Positions 13,301 to 27,283 of a DNA stretch of 64,000 nucleotides are shown here, piece by piece. Below the pieces are notes generated by a model. That model did not search any database. It worked only from the letters and a program-made list of their open reading frames with translations, and was not told where the DNA came from. The stretch comes from Montifringilla adamsi (taxonomy: Eukaryota > Chordata > Aves > Passeriformes > Passeridae): assembly GCA_017590115.1 (NCBI GenBank), contig JAGGNK010012003.1, positions 1,182,345-1,246,344 of the forward strand. The letters are read 5' to 3'. How positions within the stretch are numbered: the first letter of the stretch is position 1; the number at the start of each line of letters is the position of its first letter. The position numbers and the translations under genes are program-made.

Positions 13301-16300
13301 ATACAGAGTCTCCATCTTGATGGATCTTAACATCAACAAATTAACCTTTATACTTTACCTGCCTATAGCATTATTTATACACATAAATATATTGCTAGGA
13401 GGAAGACACATGCATGGAATGCTTAAGTGCTGTGTTCTCCCTGAACACCAGCACCTGCAAGCACTGTGGAGTCAGGAGTTGAATCCACTGCAGTGGAACA
13501 TACCTAGAACATTCAGCACATCTCTCCTTAGAAGTTTCCTAAAAAGTCCATCAAACCATGGACTTAAGACATCCTTGTGCATGACTGCCTCTCCACTAGA
13601 GAAAAAGGTTGAGTTGATATATCATTCTGTACACACAGAAAGTAAATGACTACACCTTTTCTCCAGGAACTTGCTTTAAAAAAAAATTATCTGTATATTT
13701 TCTGGTTTGACAGTATTATTAATTGTCCTGAACACAAGGTATGAAAGAGGTAGGTCAACATCTGCACCTGAAACAAATACTTGGAACAACAATTCATAAA
13801 CATGGCCCACAAAGCAGGTTTAATGCGCAAGATTCATTCTACCTGGGTTAACTCTTAAGTATTTAAAAAAAATTTTCTCTGGTACACCAACTCTTCAGCT
13901 CTCAAGTAAAAAATGCAGCACTTTTTTCTGGTCTGAAGAGAGGAGGAGAGACCTTAAGCCACTTGTATGTATCTACCAAGTGCTACAACATTTTAAGGCT
14001 GGAATGGCAATTTCAGCTCATGTAGAAACACATCCATCCTAAATTTGACAGAAAAACTGTAATCAGAAATTGGTCTATTTCAACAGCACAAATCCAAACA
14101 CCTCTGTATTTCACAGGTTCTTTGTGTGCTCACACATAAAGCCACTTAATCCAGCTGTTCTCAGCAATCATTCATAAAAGCAAATGAATGAAAAAGAAAT
14201 AATTAGCAACCATTTCCACTCCTACCCTTTAACTGAGGGGAACAATAATTTGACTGCTTCAGTCATGGACAAAACTATTTTCTGTGCATTTAACAGAAGG
14301 TTAATTGAGATATGGTGGAACCAGCTCTCACACTTGGACTTTCTGAAAACAAGGTTGTCCTGCCTGTTTCAAGGACTTTAGCCTCAGCTTTTTCAGGAAG
14401 TGAGGCAGGAAGCTTCCAACAGGTGACTATTCCAAGACTGAACTGATCTTCAGGAGACATAAAGGAGTAGTGTTGCAAACAAAAAGCCAATTAAACTGAT
14501 CTTATTTTTCTCCTTAAGCCTTGCTGGGCTGGAAGGCTGTGGCCTGGCCTGGGCCATGCTGGCTGATCTGAAGGCAGTCAGTGATTTGGTCCAAGCTAAG
14601 CCATGCTGCTCAGAGCCACACAATTGTGCCATCTAATGAAGGATGGGAGCTGCAGATGATTAAAGCTCCTACCCAGAGCAGTAACCACACAGCACAGCTG
14701 GAGCAGGACTGAGCTCTATGGTTTGAAGGGCCTCCTTAAAATGGTCTGCAAATATGTGACAGGAAGACATGAAGAAGCAAAGCATGAGGGAACAAGGACA
14801 GTCACAAGTACAGTTCCAAGAGAGCAGTGGCACAAGGGATCTTACCAGAGAGATGTTAGAAATTTTTGAAAATCAGTCACCTGCTGGTCTGTTTTGGTAT
14901 TGGGTTTGTATTTGGTTTTTTTTTTTTCCCCTCAGAAAAAGGGCTTGATATTCTTTCTCCAATGGACAACTCACATCACACTCCTCTTACATGACACCTC
15001 CTAGAGAACTTCCCATTCCCCTGGAGAATTAATCGAACGTTTTCAGACAAAGCAGAAGAAGTTGGCTGCATTAGAGTTCCAATACTGGAGTGGTAAAGCT
15101 TTCAGAAGAACAGCTAAGTTGGTGAATAACAGAATCATGACCACTAACATCTCCTGCCTCGAGACTCTCAGCCTGCCTCCAGTCAGAGAACATGGGGGCC
15201 GAAGGCTGTCTCTGCTCCAGTGGCTGTTTAGAGGTAGATGTTATCAAATTCCTTCCACATCTCTTTAGATTTCAGGAGACAAGCACCCACACCACACACA
15301 AAAAAACCACCCTCACATCCTTTTGTCAGCCAGCTCCCTGAAGGGGCACAGAGAAAGGAGGAGCTCCTCACCCCAAGAGGCTGCCTGTGAAGGGCACAGG
15401 TAGGGTGTAACAGCAGAAAAATACAGGGAATTTTTGCACTACTGCAGTCTGCACTGCACCTTCTCCAGGGATAAATAAAATTCCGATCTCCAGAATCTCC
15501 ATGGTTGTCAATCTGACACCTTTTGTGAATACTAAATTCACACATACAAAGAACTTTCTCCTTTGTAGGTTTTGAAACATCTCACATGCCGTTTCCTACT
15601 GGTAACAGAACAAGCAGCATAATTTCATACCTGGCAATTTGAAGCCTCTTTCAGCAGTTTGGAATAATGGATTATGCCTTTTGTTTGTCAGTAGGAACAG
15701 ACAAATAAGAGGAAAAAAAACAACTGCAAAGTTTCAAGCAACAATTCCTGTATTACAAGAAGAGCTAATTTCTGACTGTTCCTGTTGGCTAATAAACAAA
15801 GGGAACATCAGGTGTCCATTTTAAAAATTCTAAGGATCTGGGATTTTTGAACTGGGAAAGTAGGACAACCTCCTGATACCTTGGGCAGATATATCCCTAA
15901 CAACCAACCAGTAAAAAAGCAAGAACTGCTCCCTCATCATGCATGCAGCTCACCCGAGCAGCCCAGCTGGACAGGGAGCTACTGAGAGCTCAACAGGCCA
16001 TGCCAGAAAACACTATTTACTTTTTGGACACAAACTATAAAGAGCAACCAAGATGTAGTTAAGGTTCTTGAACATAACAGGGCAAAAAATATCAGCTCCA
16101 GTGCTGCTCACTGGCCAGAAGTTTTTACTACAGCTGGACAGCTTCTCAGAGACCACCAGCCCATCCTCTCACTATCAATATTCACTTTAGAGCCTCCAAA
16201 AGCCTCAAAATGCCTCTCTGCAGATTATTTTGCAAAGTCATACTGAATGAGGGAATATCTAAAGCTCTAGCCTGAAAAAGAATAAACCTATCCCTGTTTA

Positions 16301-17879
16301 CAGGAACTGTATTGCTCAGTATAGCTAACAAGCTGCAGGAGAGCCAACTGCTGCCAGGCCACAAAAGGGCTCTCAGAAAGAAGGAAAAATTCCAATACAT
16401 TTTTATATTAATATAATTCCAAAAGCTTGAATAAAAATCATCCTGGTTATATCAGCCCAGCAGTTGGTTTTGGCTGCTCCCCTGACTCTGGCCAGGGCCC
16501 AAAAGTAATTTTGGTGGAAGGCTGCTGCAAGTACTACCTTGATATCTATACAAACACCTCAAACGTATGGGACAGTTCCCTGGTAGAAATTCACATAAGC
16601 ATGGCAAGAAGACATTCTACAATGCTTATTTAAATATCTCCAAAATAATCAAAACCAGAGAAAGATTATATTAAAAGATAAAAGATCTCAGAAACAAGGA
16701 ATATCTGGATATTCCTAAAGTGCCCCTGTATTTGTATCTGGCACAAAACATGCATCCCATCCTCCAGCAAGGCAGGAAGGAGTTATTTTTGAGAACTTGA
16801 TAGTAAGAACTGAAAGGAAATAACTCTGCTTCTCTCACTCTCTTTTTCTGTTAAGCTAATTCCTGTTGTATAAAGTCAGCTTGAAAGCTCCTTTCAAAGA
16901 AAAAGGGGGAGGTAGGATAGGAAGAATCAGATCTGCTTGTTTTTTGCATTTGACATTCAGGTCTCGTCAGCCTGTTTTGTTTTCCTGGAGGACGCGGCGG
17001 CGCAGACCTCGCAGAATGATGACATCACACCTGCAAAAAAAGCAAAACCCAAACAGGAGGGAAGCAGATCTCCCTCAAACGAGCTCAGAACACCAGCTCT
17101 GCTTCTGGCTGGTGCCTTCTGGATAATTCAAAACTCAGTGGGTCTGAGGGTAACTAAATATTCCCTTCAGACCCCTGGCCCAAGTGAGCAGCCCATGAAA
17201 ATGGGGAAGGGGAAAGTCCTGCTCCGTTCCAGGCCAAGCAAAATCAAGTTAAAAAGTGTTTAGCTACTGCTCCCCTCTGGAGATACCTCGAACACTACAT
17301 TGTTTTCTGCCTGTTTATACCTGTTTTATTGTTGGTTAGGAGTTACACAGGCAAGTGGCTTTTACCACGATGAAACAAAGCAAAGTACAGCATGTTTAAA
17401 TTGCTCAGTAAATTGGAAGCTGCTCTTTCTGAAATTCTTCATAAAGTTATTTTTTGTGTATGAGGCAGGCATTCTGAGCAGCATCCTTCCTGCAGAGCAA
17501 GGAGCCATGCTGCACCAGGAACAGAGGAACTGCTGGGTGTGCATGCATGCAGAGTGCAGCACCTGCACAGGACAAAAACACACCTCTTGTGGTGAAAAGG
17601 TGTTCATACCTTGTCTGGATTTATTAAAACTCAGGAAAGGCCCTTGCCAGAACATGTGCACTCATTGCTCCACGTCACAAGGAGATTTACCCTTCATGTA
17701 ATACCTGAACCCAACACATTGACATGACTGGCAAGCTCAAAAATAACAGGTTTTAAGCGAGAAATACCTGCCAAATCTTGGAAGAAAATCTCCATTTAAG
17801 ACACCAAACTAGACAGCACACGACCACTCCCCTTGCCTCTAACAATTTATGACATAATTTTCACAACAACAAAAAGAAA

Positions 17880-17880
<1 letters not shown>

Positions 17881-17945
<65 letters not shown>
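17881..17945 (+). repeat. Pure A65 homopolymer
   Basis: Sixty-five uninterrupted A. A short AAAGAAAC motif occurs on both sides (17873-17880 and about 17951-17958). No processed gene is recognisable upstream. CR1 elements do not end in poly(A), so this is not a CR1 tail. Confidence 0.92.
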
Positions 17946-17946
<1 letters not shown>

Positions 17947-18346
17947 CAGGAAAGAAACAAAGAGAATTACAAAAGTGGAAGTTCCTAAATATTCAATGGT
18001 CACATAGTTCCACTTATACCTACTGAACAGCACAATGGTGACAAAGCATTTGATTGCTTTTGCTGTGATTTTTTGGTAATTGAACATGAAACTAAGAAGA
18101 CTGCCATCTCTACCTTGTGTACAAGCTCAATTCACACAGAACACTAATAATTCCTCAAAGCAGCAAAACAAACCCAAACTTGCTATTAACTTAGGGACAA
18201 TGCTCCACCAGGAACATTAGCTAACCAGGCATTATTCTCACATTTTGTCCCCAAAAATATTTATATTTTTATAATATGCCCTCACAGAGGATCTCACATT
18301 CCTCCCCAGAACTCAAATCTCTTGTTATTACTCTACATTAAATACT

Positions 18347-18533
18347 AAGAAAAGGTTCTTCATCCAGAGGGTGTTGGCCACTGGAACAAGCTCTCCAGGG
18401 AAGCAGTCACAGGCAGAGAGTTCAAGAAGTGTTTAGACAAAGATCTCAGGCACATGGTGGGGATTCTTGGAGCATAGGAGTTGGACTTTGATGATCCTTG
18501 TGATCCCTTTCAACTCAGAATATTCTGTGATCA
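18347..18533 (+). mobile_element. CR1 LINE 3'-end fragment
   Basis: This short copy is only the CR1 3' region. It has AAAGGTTCTTCATCCAGAGG, CCACTGGAACAAGCTCTCCA, GGGGATTCTTGGAGC and the terminal TTTCAACTCAGAATATTCTG with GTGATC. It aligns by eye with the longer copy at 62.8-63.06 kb with clear divergence, so it is older or from a different subfamily. Non-coding and inactive. Confidence 0.9.
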
Positions 18534-20310
18534 GCTACCCTGAGAAATCCTCTCATAACAATGACTGATTTCAGATTAACAAATGGCTGATTTCAGATCA
18601 AATGCAATTAGACTTCTGTAAAGCAACTGATGTTCTCTATAGAATTTGACCTCCAACAGTAAAACAGTAAGTGCATTCCAGTGTCTATCTCAAGATCTCA
18701 ATCTCCTGCCCCAACGATTAAAAGGAAGGAAAACAAAACAAGCAATTGCCTTTAAGGAAGCATCAAGAACAGGTGGTAACTCCAATACAAGATGGAATTC
18801 TGCTTCTAAGTTTGAAGTCTGAGCTCTGTTGTCTTGGATGGGCCCAATGGAGCGTGCTGAGTCCTGCTGGGTTGACTCTGGAGACCAGTCAGGACAGTCG
18901 GACAATGACCATCTCTGTAATTTTCTGTTTACATATTTACAGAATGTATTTAAGTGGTGAGACCGTATGTGTCATGTCCTTAGAAATGCTAATCACAGGC
19001 ATGAAATCACATACAGAAAACCCCTAAATCAGCAGGTGCTCACTGTCTCCAAACCAGAAAATAAGCAGACAAGTAGAATCACAACTCACACCATCCTCTC
19101 CTTCCACTCATGCTGCTCCGTATCATCCTTGCTTCCCCAACTTCTATGTAAATAGGTAGGTAGATTTTGCAACAGGCGTAATAGACAAGTATGAACTACT
19201 TCAAACCAGCACAGGTAACATTAGTTTCAAAGCTGAAAGCAGCTTTTGGAGAAAGCTTGCTAAATTTCACACTCCGTGTCTGTGGCAACATGGAAAAAAA
19301 TCCCTCAGAAAAACAAGGTCCCAAAATACTGAGCACTTTCACACAGATACTCACAGACTTCAAGGTTTTAATGCTTTTTGGGGGTTATTCTAGTTTAAAA
19401 GGATGACTGAAACAACAAAATTCTTAATTTTATTATTTCCAGGTAAGCCCCAGCTATTTCACTGCACAGATATGCCTTGAATGAATCCCCACACTGCAGA
19501 GACAGGTACAGTAGAATCTAGAACAGATGAAAGTTACTGGTGATGAGCTGAGCAATGGCTCATTCTGCAATGCTTATGGACTCCTGGCAGGCACAGGGGC
19601 TGGAGGCTCCTCTTCCTTCCCAGGGCACCAGGTGAGAACCCTTTCAGCTTTTTACAGCAGTGTGCATTTGCATTACACAATAACTAGACCCTGAAGAAAA
19701 GGTGACATTCAGCTGTGGCAGAGACTGCACAAACAGGGTGAAAAGATACACTGCCCTCACAGATCTCCATAAAAATGTCCAGACAATACTCAAGTCTTTC
19801 AATTTTATATGCACAGGAATATTTTTTACTTAGATGGGCAGTCCCCAACTATCCTTGTGCATGACTGACTTCAAAAATTAAATAACTTAGTTTGTTGTTC
19901 ATCAAGTTCAGGGACTGATTTACAATGCATTAAAAGCCCTTTTCAGATTTATGTAAAGATAAAAATCAGCAAAAAGTCACATCATAATAACAAAGAATAT
20001 TAAAAATTTCAAGATTTAGCCAGCTTATTCATGACCAGCATTAAATTGCCATTATGGTAAGAAAAATCTCCACAGTGCTCCTATGATGAAACAAGAAACC
20101 CCATCCTCTGCATTTTCAGCAGGTCAGGCAGACTTTCAGAGGGAGATCTGGGACAGTGCTGCTGCCGAACTTTTTGAGGTCTGTGTTGCTCCACCACACC
20201 CCAAGGCAAAGCAGCATCTCCTACACTTCTGCTTCCACCTTACAACCTGGGAGGTGCTGATGCAAACTGGGAACCAAGGAGACAAATTCTTCTACGCCAC
20301 CACTACCAGC

Positions 20311-20440
20311 CATACTGAGCAAATCACTCACTTCTCAACCTGCACTTCAGTATCCCTACCTCATAAATGTGGAAAATAAATATGACTTTATCATCCATTT
20401 GAAATACCTTGAGATTTGTGGATGAAATTCAGAGCATGGA
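20311..20440 (+). mobile_element. Ancient MIR/L2-like relic
   Basis: ACTGAGCAAATCACTCACTT, then CTGCACTTCAGTATCCCTAC, then CCTTGAGATTTGTGGATGAA resemble in order the MIR-type consensus segments (AGCAAATCACTTAACCTC, GCCTCAGTTTCCCCATC, CTTTGAGATCC..GGATGAA). It is heavily diverged, and assignment is from remembered consensus patterns. Family not certain. Confidence 0.5.
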
Positions 20441-23400
20441 ATTACTATTATTATCCTGCTAATTCACAGAAAAGTATAAAACCATCACATATGTAAGATA
20501 ATATTTCTTTGCTATAGCTTAAATTTCTATTTGTGTATTAATATTTAATCTCTCATATTAATATTAATTATAACTATTTCTGTTTAAACATAAAATATTT
20601 GTAATACCTACAGAAAAACATTGTGATTACACCAATTTATAGTCACTAGAGTAATTAATTTTCAGTACCAGAGATTCCCACAGCAATGGGAAGACTATTC
20701 AAATGAGGATCACACACCCTGGTGCTGGATCAGCCACTGTGGAGAAACGCCAGAGTCTAATGTGATGGCCCACCTGTACAGTGGTCCACAATTACCAATT
20801 CCAACAACAGATGAAAACATAAGACACTTAAAATAATGTGCTAATTAGTATTTTAAATATGTAAGGGCCATTCAAGAAAAAACACTAAAATAATTGGGAA
20901 AATTTAGAGGCTTTTCCAAAATATTTTTTAAAACTGGGCATCAAAAATTTCATGTCAAATTTTTATTCAAAAAACTAACAAATAATTCTTTAAATGTTCT
21001 TTATGGTTTTGTGACTAACTATGAGCTAGTGAAGGTAAATCATGTACTTTATAAGTAAACTATTTTCACGTTAGTCTAGTATTCAAAGCACTCTGCATGT
21101 TATTGTCAAATCAGGAACGAATCTTTTGCCCAGTCTTGTTTTTGCAAATAAATTTACATCATCAGTATTGTAATGAAATCAAAGCAAAGGTGAGGATGAA
21201 GACTTCCTTCTTCCATATCCAACATTTTATTTTGGATAAAAAGCCATGTATTCAGACGTCTTCTTAAGTATAGATTATCTTAGTGTTTGGATCCCTGTGC
21301 TCTGTCCTTCCAGTCAGCAACAGAAATGTTGAATTCTCTGGTCAGTTCAGGACATCTGTGTAGGCTGATCTGCTAAGAATGTGGTCAACTACTGAGCTAG
21401 CAGCTGACAGCAACATCTTCTGAGAGCAGAAGGAAATATCTCCAGTGACTGTCATGCAACCAGCTAAATTCAGCCCCAGCATCCTCACTAAGCCCTCTTC
21501 TCCCACCTCCATGAGCACTCCAATTTGTACAGATCTGGCCACTCAGGGTGGCTTCTGGAATGGAGATGCTCTAGGATTTCCCTGCCCATGTATTGTGTCA
21601 AATGAAGGGAAAAATAACCTTCCATCACTTACAAAGGACAGATGATCAGCATTCAGATGGGTTCGCCTGCATTCTTGCTGCAAAACGGGCAGGTCCCAGC
21701 AAGAATTAAAAGGAGGTTCTACCACACACCTCCAGCCAGAGACTAACCTAGTTTTAAACACTTCAAAGCATGTGTTAGAGGGGGGTTTGTGTGGAAAGGG
21801 AAGAAGGAAAATTAAGCCAAAAACACAGGTAAGAGTTCAGGGTTTGCCTATATGGCAATTAACCCATAATAAAAATGGAGCTTGGCATTCTTTGCAAGGC
21901 ACTGCCTCTGAAATGTATCATTATTTCCTCCCTAACTCTGACATGCACTTCTAGGAGACAGCAGGAATTTTTGTCAAGGCCAAGGTTACCCTCTTTTTTA
22001 ACTGAAGTTGCAAGCCATCATAAAAACCCCAATCTAAGAGCCTGGCTGCATACCCGGACGCACCAAGCAAGTATAAAGGGGGTTTTTTACCAGCTCAGCT
22101 GATGCCAGTGAAAATCAGATCACTGCACCTTAAGTCTTTATGGGTGGCAAAACCACATTACTGCAGTCAGTCCAGCACATAATTCTCAAGACAAGACTTC
22201 GATATGCAAAGGCTAATTTAAAAAGCCCAAGGAGACAGAGGAAAGTGATGGATTAAGGGCAGAAGATGCTGTGCCGTGCACAGACCCTGTGTTCTGTTTG
22301 ACCCTCAAAGAGGGACACAACTTACCTAGGGGTACAGGGCGAAATCATACCAAAATAGATTCCAAACCCAGGGTTTAACTAGTTTGCTATCTAGGCCAGG
22401 AAACCGTTCTGGAACACATTTAACACAGTTTAATCGCATCAAATCACAGCTGGCCCAGAACTGATTTTAACAACTGTCAACTGCTCCTTGAAACAGGCAA
22501 AGCCAAAAAGAAGATCACAGCACACAGTTTACCAAGAGCACAGAGACAACCCAAACATCCAGAGCAGCAGCAGCAAAGCAAGGCACATTCAAATCCCATG
22601 ATCTTTATTCAGATTGGGTTACAAGGAAGTGGGAACTGGGAGGAGTTAATGTTAGTGACAACTGCAAGCCAGAACTAAAGGAGAAACATGTTGCACTGCC
22701 ACTGGGACACAGCTTGAGAAATCCTTAAAAACTGATGGAGAAAGTTACTGCACTACTTACTGGATACCCGTGGCCTATTTGAGAAACAGCACTAGCAAAA
22801 ATAACCTCTCATCTCAGCTGGGGAGGGAGGGACACTCACGAATTAAAAGGGGACTGAGGCGGGGAACGAGAATTGCATATTAAGAATGGTGAAAGAGGCA
22901 AAAATAACAAACATGTGCAACAGCACATGAGATTCTTTCCAAGAAATCTCAGTACAACATTTCTCTGGGCATGGGCTTATGGCTCTGTTACTGCCCTTGA
23001 GCAGTGGAATGTCAGAGAAGAGGAAGGATTGCTGGGTGCTTGAAAACAGACTGAACACATGGATGGGGAGAAAGCCAAAAGTGTTACAAGAAATTATCAC
23101 TACACTTTCAACATACTTGCACTTGCATATTCTCCTGGACCCCAAAGCTTTCTAGACATTAGAAATCAGCCAGAGCAGAGTGAACTGAAACTGAACCAGC
23201 AATGCAAAGGAAGGACTGATCCTAAGGACCTAACCCCTTAAAATCTGTGTCTAGTAGTGCTCAACTAATGGCAGAGGGCTAAAGGGAAGTAAAAGAAGTT
23301 TTAAAGTTTAGGTGAACTAAGTGAAAGGCTGAAAGCAACTTTATTCACATTTTAAGAAATCAAGTGTAATACATATTGACTTTCAGTCTAAAGCTATAGC

Positions 23401-26400
23401 AAAAATCTCTGAGATAAACAGTAAACATCAAAAAATTTTCCTTTCAAATATGGATTGATAAAGCTGACATGCAATAAAAGCTTCCAATGAAACTCACAGG
23501 CACTGTTCCCCCACATTCTGATGGGAGGCTGCCCTGTAAACATGCTGAACTCAATGAGCGTTGGAGAAAACTCTTTTTATAAAATTACATCTCACTCTAA
23601 AGAAAATATTTGTATGGCTGTAGCCAGGAGTGTAATAAGGGTCATTGGAAGATCACAGGCACAGAAAACTGAAGAGCCTGCCAGCTTTAGAGTTTTGTGA
23701 CTTTTACTTTTTTTCCTCAAGATCTAACTTTTCCCCCCCAAACAAAACATTTCAAGCCTTTTCCATCCTAAGGACAATACTCAATATGTAAATCTCATGC
23801 TGTCACCCCATTCTGACCCCTAAAGAAAAATCAAAACTGTTTCCAGCCAAGCAATACAGCAGGCAGAATTATGAGCTACTGCCCAGTTGTATTAAGAAGC
23901 CATCACCACTCTTAACTCATGTTGGACTGTACTCACCAAGCCCTAAGAGAAAGGAAACCTCACTTCCAAGCTATAAGTGGGTAACTAATGCTGTAGATCT
24001 GTCCTCAGCAAGCTCTGATTAAACTGGAGAAACTTCTCTGTTTAGACAAAACTTATCGCTGCTTTGACAATTTCATGTTTCGTTTACAGTGGCTACCTTG
24101 CCTTTTCTTCTGGCAAAGAAACAAAGATTTAGCAGAATGTCGAAAAAAAAATCCAAGAGTAAAAATGCACTGACTTCCCATCAAGTGTTAGAAGTTCCTA
24201 ATGGCTTCCCTTTCACAATTAAAAAAATACTGTAATTCCAGTGATCATCAAGTATTTGTTCAAAAATTGCTTTAAAAACCACGTTTGGAGCCCCCACTGT
24301 GCTGGCAAATGTCCATTGTGTTTCTAAGGGCCTTCAGAAAGTATTCCCTCCTCCATGTTCTGCACTGTAAATGAGCACTTAGGCAAAGAGGAAGGAATAG
24401 TGTGTAAAAGCCAACCCTGCTTTTAAACAGCTCTCTATCTTTTCCTACTATTTTCTGCACACTTCTTCCCCTTAGACACTTTGAATTTCACATCTGATTT
24501 CATGTTTTTATATTTTAAATTTTTTCACAGGAAGGACTCTCCCTCTGGAACTTCACATGAGGGGATTAGTGATTTTCTGACCCTTTGTCCATTGAATTTT
24601 TTTCAGTCTCTTCTCCACAGAGAAATCAATGTATAATCAGCAATGCCTCAGCATGTTAAAGGACAATAAAAACAAAGAATCCTGACACCAAACCACTACA
24701 AGTTTAGCAAAAAGTGCCACCAGCCACCTCTGTCTTTAAACCTCATTGCTGGCTGTGGTGGCGCAGCCCAATCCCTGGGGTGGTCTCTAACCTCACCTCA
24801 CTGTGCACTGAGCCATTTCAGATCACCAAGTTGACACAAAACTGTATTTTTCCTTAGGTTAGCTTTCTGCTGGTGCAGGATCAAAGACCAGAGCCAATGG
24901 AATGACACGTGGAGAAGCAGGTGGGGACAGGACTGCACACCTCAGTAAGGGGAACTTGCCAGAGAGCACCAGGCTGCACATACCAGGGCTTCACCTTGCA
25001 CTGTGTCCATCCAGAACGAGCACTTCGTGGAGAAGAGTAGGACACACTCAAGATTATAGAAGAAAAGACAGATGTGGGTCTCAAAGTATTAAATCATTCT
25101 GCTCTGTGCTGTTACAGGCAAGCTTGTCCCAAGCATGGTTAACCAGGAAAGGACAGAACTGAAACCTTGCTGTTCAGACCCAAGAAACTTTCAGACATGA
25201 CTCCAGTCCAGGGTTGAAGCTCAGCTCTTCCCTTTGTCCAGGCTCACAAAAGGAAATAAAAGTAAAATCCTTGACACTACACAGCACACTTGAACAGGAA
25301 AAAGGTAATGGCCACCCAGCACCACTGCCATTCAGAAGGCAAGTGTGTGGCTCACCCCTGGTAACACCAAAGATTTTTATAATTTCTGCTATGCACTTCA
25401 ATCTAACAGTATGTTGTTTACATGATTTTAATATGAACAGGAACACCACAGAAAATGCTTCTAAGATAGGATCTTAGTGATTATGGGAGTGTTCTTCAAA
25501 ACACAGTGAGAATGGAATAAGACAAGTGGTATTTACCATAGCTTCCTCACCACTTCTGGATCACAAAGAGAGCCAGATCCACCCTAATTATGTTCTTACT
25601 TGACAAAATACCTATACTGACAAAATAAACTTCTATGAAGCATATTCTGCAAATGACTTTACTCCCTACTAAGTTAGATCAGAAGTATATCCTTGCAGAA
25701 GTGACAGACATGAGAGACAACAGCAGCAGTATATCTTGTCTGTCTTTGCTAGAAAGAAAATTACACCTGAAAACCAAGTACCTGGAAACCACCTAATGTT
25801 CTGTTGAGTATGCAAGGGTTGTGTCAAAGTGGAACTCACTAGTGCAGAGTCAGCTACCTACAACATCTTTAAAACAAATCTCTGAAATTGCTGCCATATC
25901 TATTGTTCTCTACAAAACGTCCTCATTACAGGAAATCCACTACTAGGATACATCTGAAGATGTAATTATTAGTGTGATATTTGTTTCTCTTCTAATGAAT
26001 CTCACCAAGCATAAAACCTGAGACTGTCCTACCACTCATTAAAAACATGTTATTCTGGAGACAAAAACTGGTGAATAGAGCTAGAGATAAAAACTGCACA
26101 ATTGGAAATGTTATTTAGCTGGAAGTAAACATTTAAAGTTCTTCAGTTTAGCTTACACCAGAATTTAACAGCAGGACATAGATAACTTTATCAAATAGTC
26201 TAACTTGAGGCCTAAGCCACCTTATCTGTACATAATTTTAATGCCAACATCTGGTCCTGTACAGGCAACACTTAATTCAGTCTACTTATAAAGAAAAATA
26301 ATATCCAACTATCCAAAGAGTTTTACTTCAGGCAGCTGTATTTCAGCAGGATTGAACTTAAAATTAGGCTGTCCTATCAAAACCACCTTCTCTTCATTGA

Positions 26401-26848
26401 GATATTGCTAACAGAGGAGAAAAACCTTCTGTCAAGTTCAAAAGACAAACTGAGGTTCAAGTTTATCAATGTATTTCAGCCCATGGATAAAAGGAAGAGG
26501 AGTCCTAAAAATGGCAAACATACCAGTCAGAACTAGGCCAATGTTGTGGAGAATCTAATATGAAGGCTCAAGCCAATCGTTGATTAGGTTTGTCCTTGGA
26601 CATAAGCAGCAGAAACTGTGGCACACTATGAGGAGGTAAGGCACAAAGGCAAGGAAAATATAGGCTCAAGAAAAGCATACCAAAAACTGTATTTATTGCA
26701 ACACAAGTTGTTATTCTGTAATCCTCAAATATGAAAACAAACCTTCCCTAGTGTCAAAATGTATCAGTTTTCCACGGTTTTCACTATTATGTGCTATCTG
26801 CTAAAGCTGTTTTTCAGACACTGAGGATCCGAACTATATTGTTCAATT

Positions 26849-26865
26849 TATATATATATATATAT
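26849..26865 (+). repeat. (TA)8 microsatellite
   Basis: A short run of alternating TA, followed nearby by another TATATAT. Simple sequence. Confidence 0.85.
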
Positions 26866-27266
26866 GGATGTATATATTTGAGGTGGTATTTTTGAAACGT
26901 TTCATCTGAAGCACTCCAAGCTGATAACCTTTATCCAAATACATAAAACAAGAGCCATGTCAAACACACTATAAATAGCATTAATAGTAAGGAATCAATA
27001 ACATCCAAACCTTTAGGTAACATCTTATTAATCCGCCCTTGGCATGCATGGGCACACTGCTGTAACGGCTCTCAAAATGCAATAGTCAAAGGTGAAGGAC
27101 ACAATTTGTTCAACTAGTTAATGCAACTGCTATTTAACCAACAGAGCCACTAAAATGCCACCTAATGAAATACTCCATACCATGATAAGCAGCAGAGACA
27201 AGCACGATAAACACGAAACGTTTTTCTAAGAAAATATATTAGAAGTCCTCAGGGCTGTTACCGATC

Positions 27267-27283
27267 TTTTTTTTTTTTTTTTT
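27267..27283 (+). repeat. T17 homopolymer
   Basis: Seventeen T just left of the 27.6-28.07 kb CpG island. Simple sequence only. Confidence 0.85.

Noticed and set aside
13197..13649. 150-codon + strand frame
   Set aside because: The composition looks random, there is no recognisable motif, and nothing in the context supports a gene.
17300..17701. 133-codon Cys-containing + strand frame, briefly considered as a zinc-binding fragment
   Set aside because: Cysteine spacing fits no zinc finger or other family I know, and an opposite-strand frame (17362-17661) is equally open.
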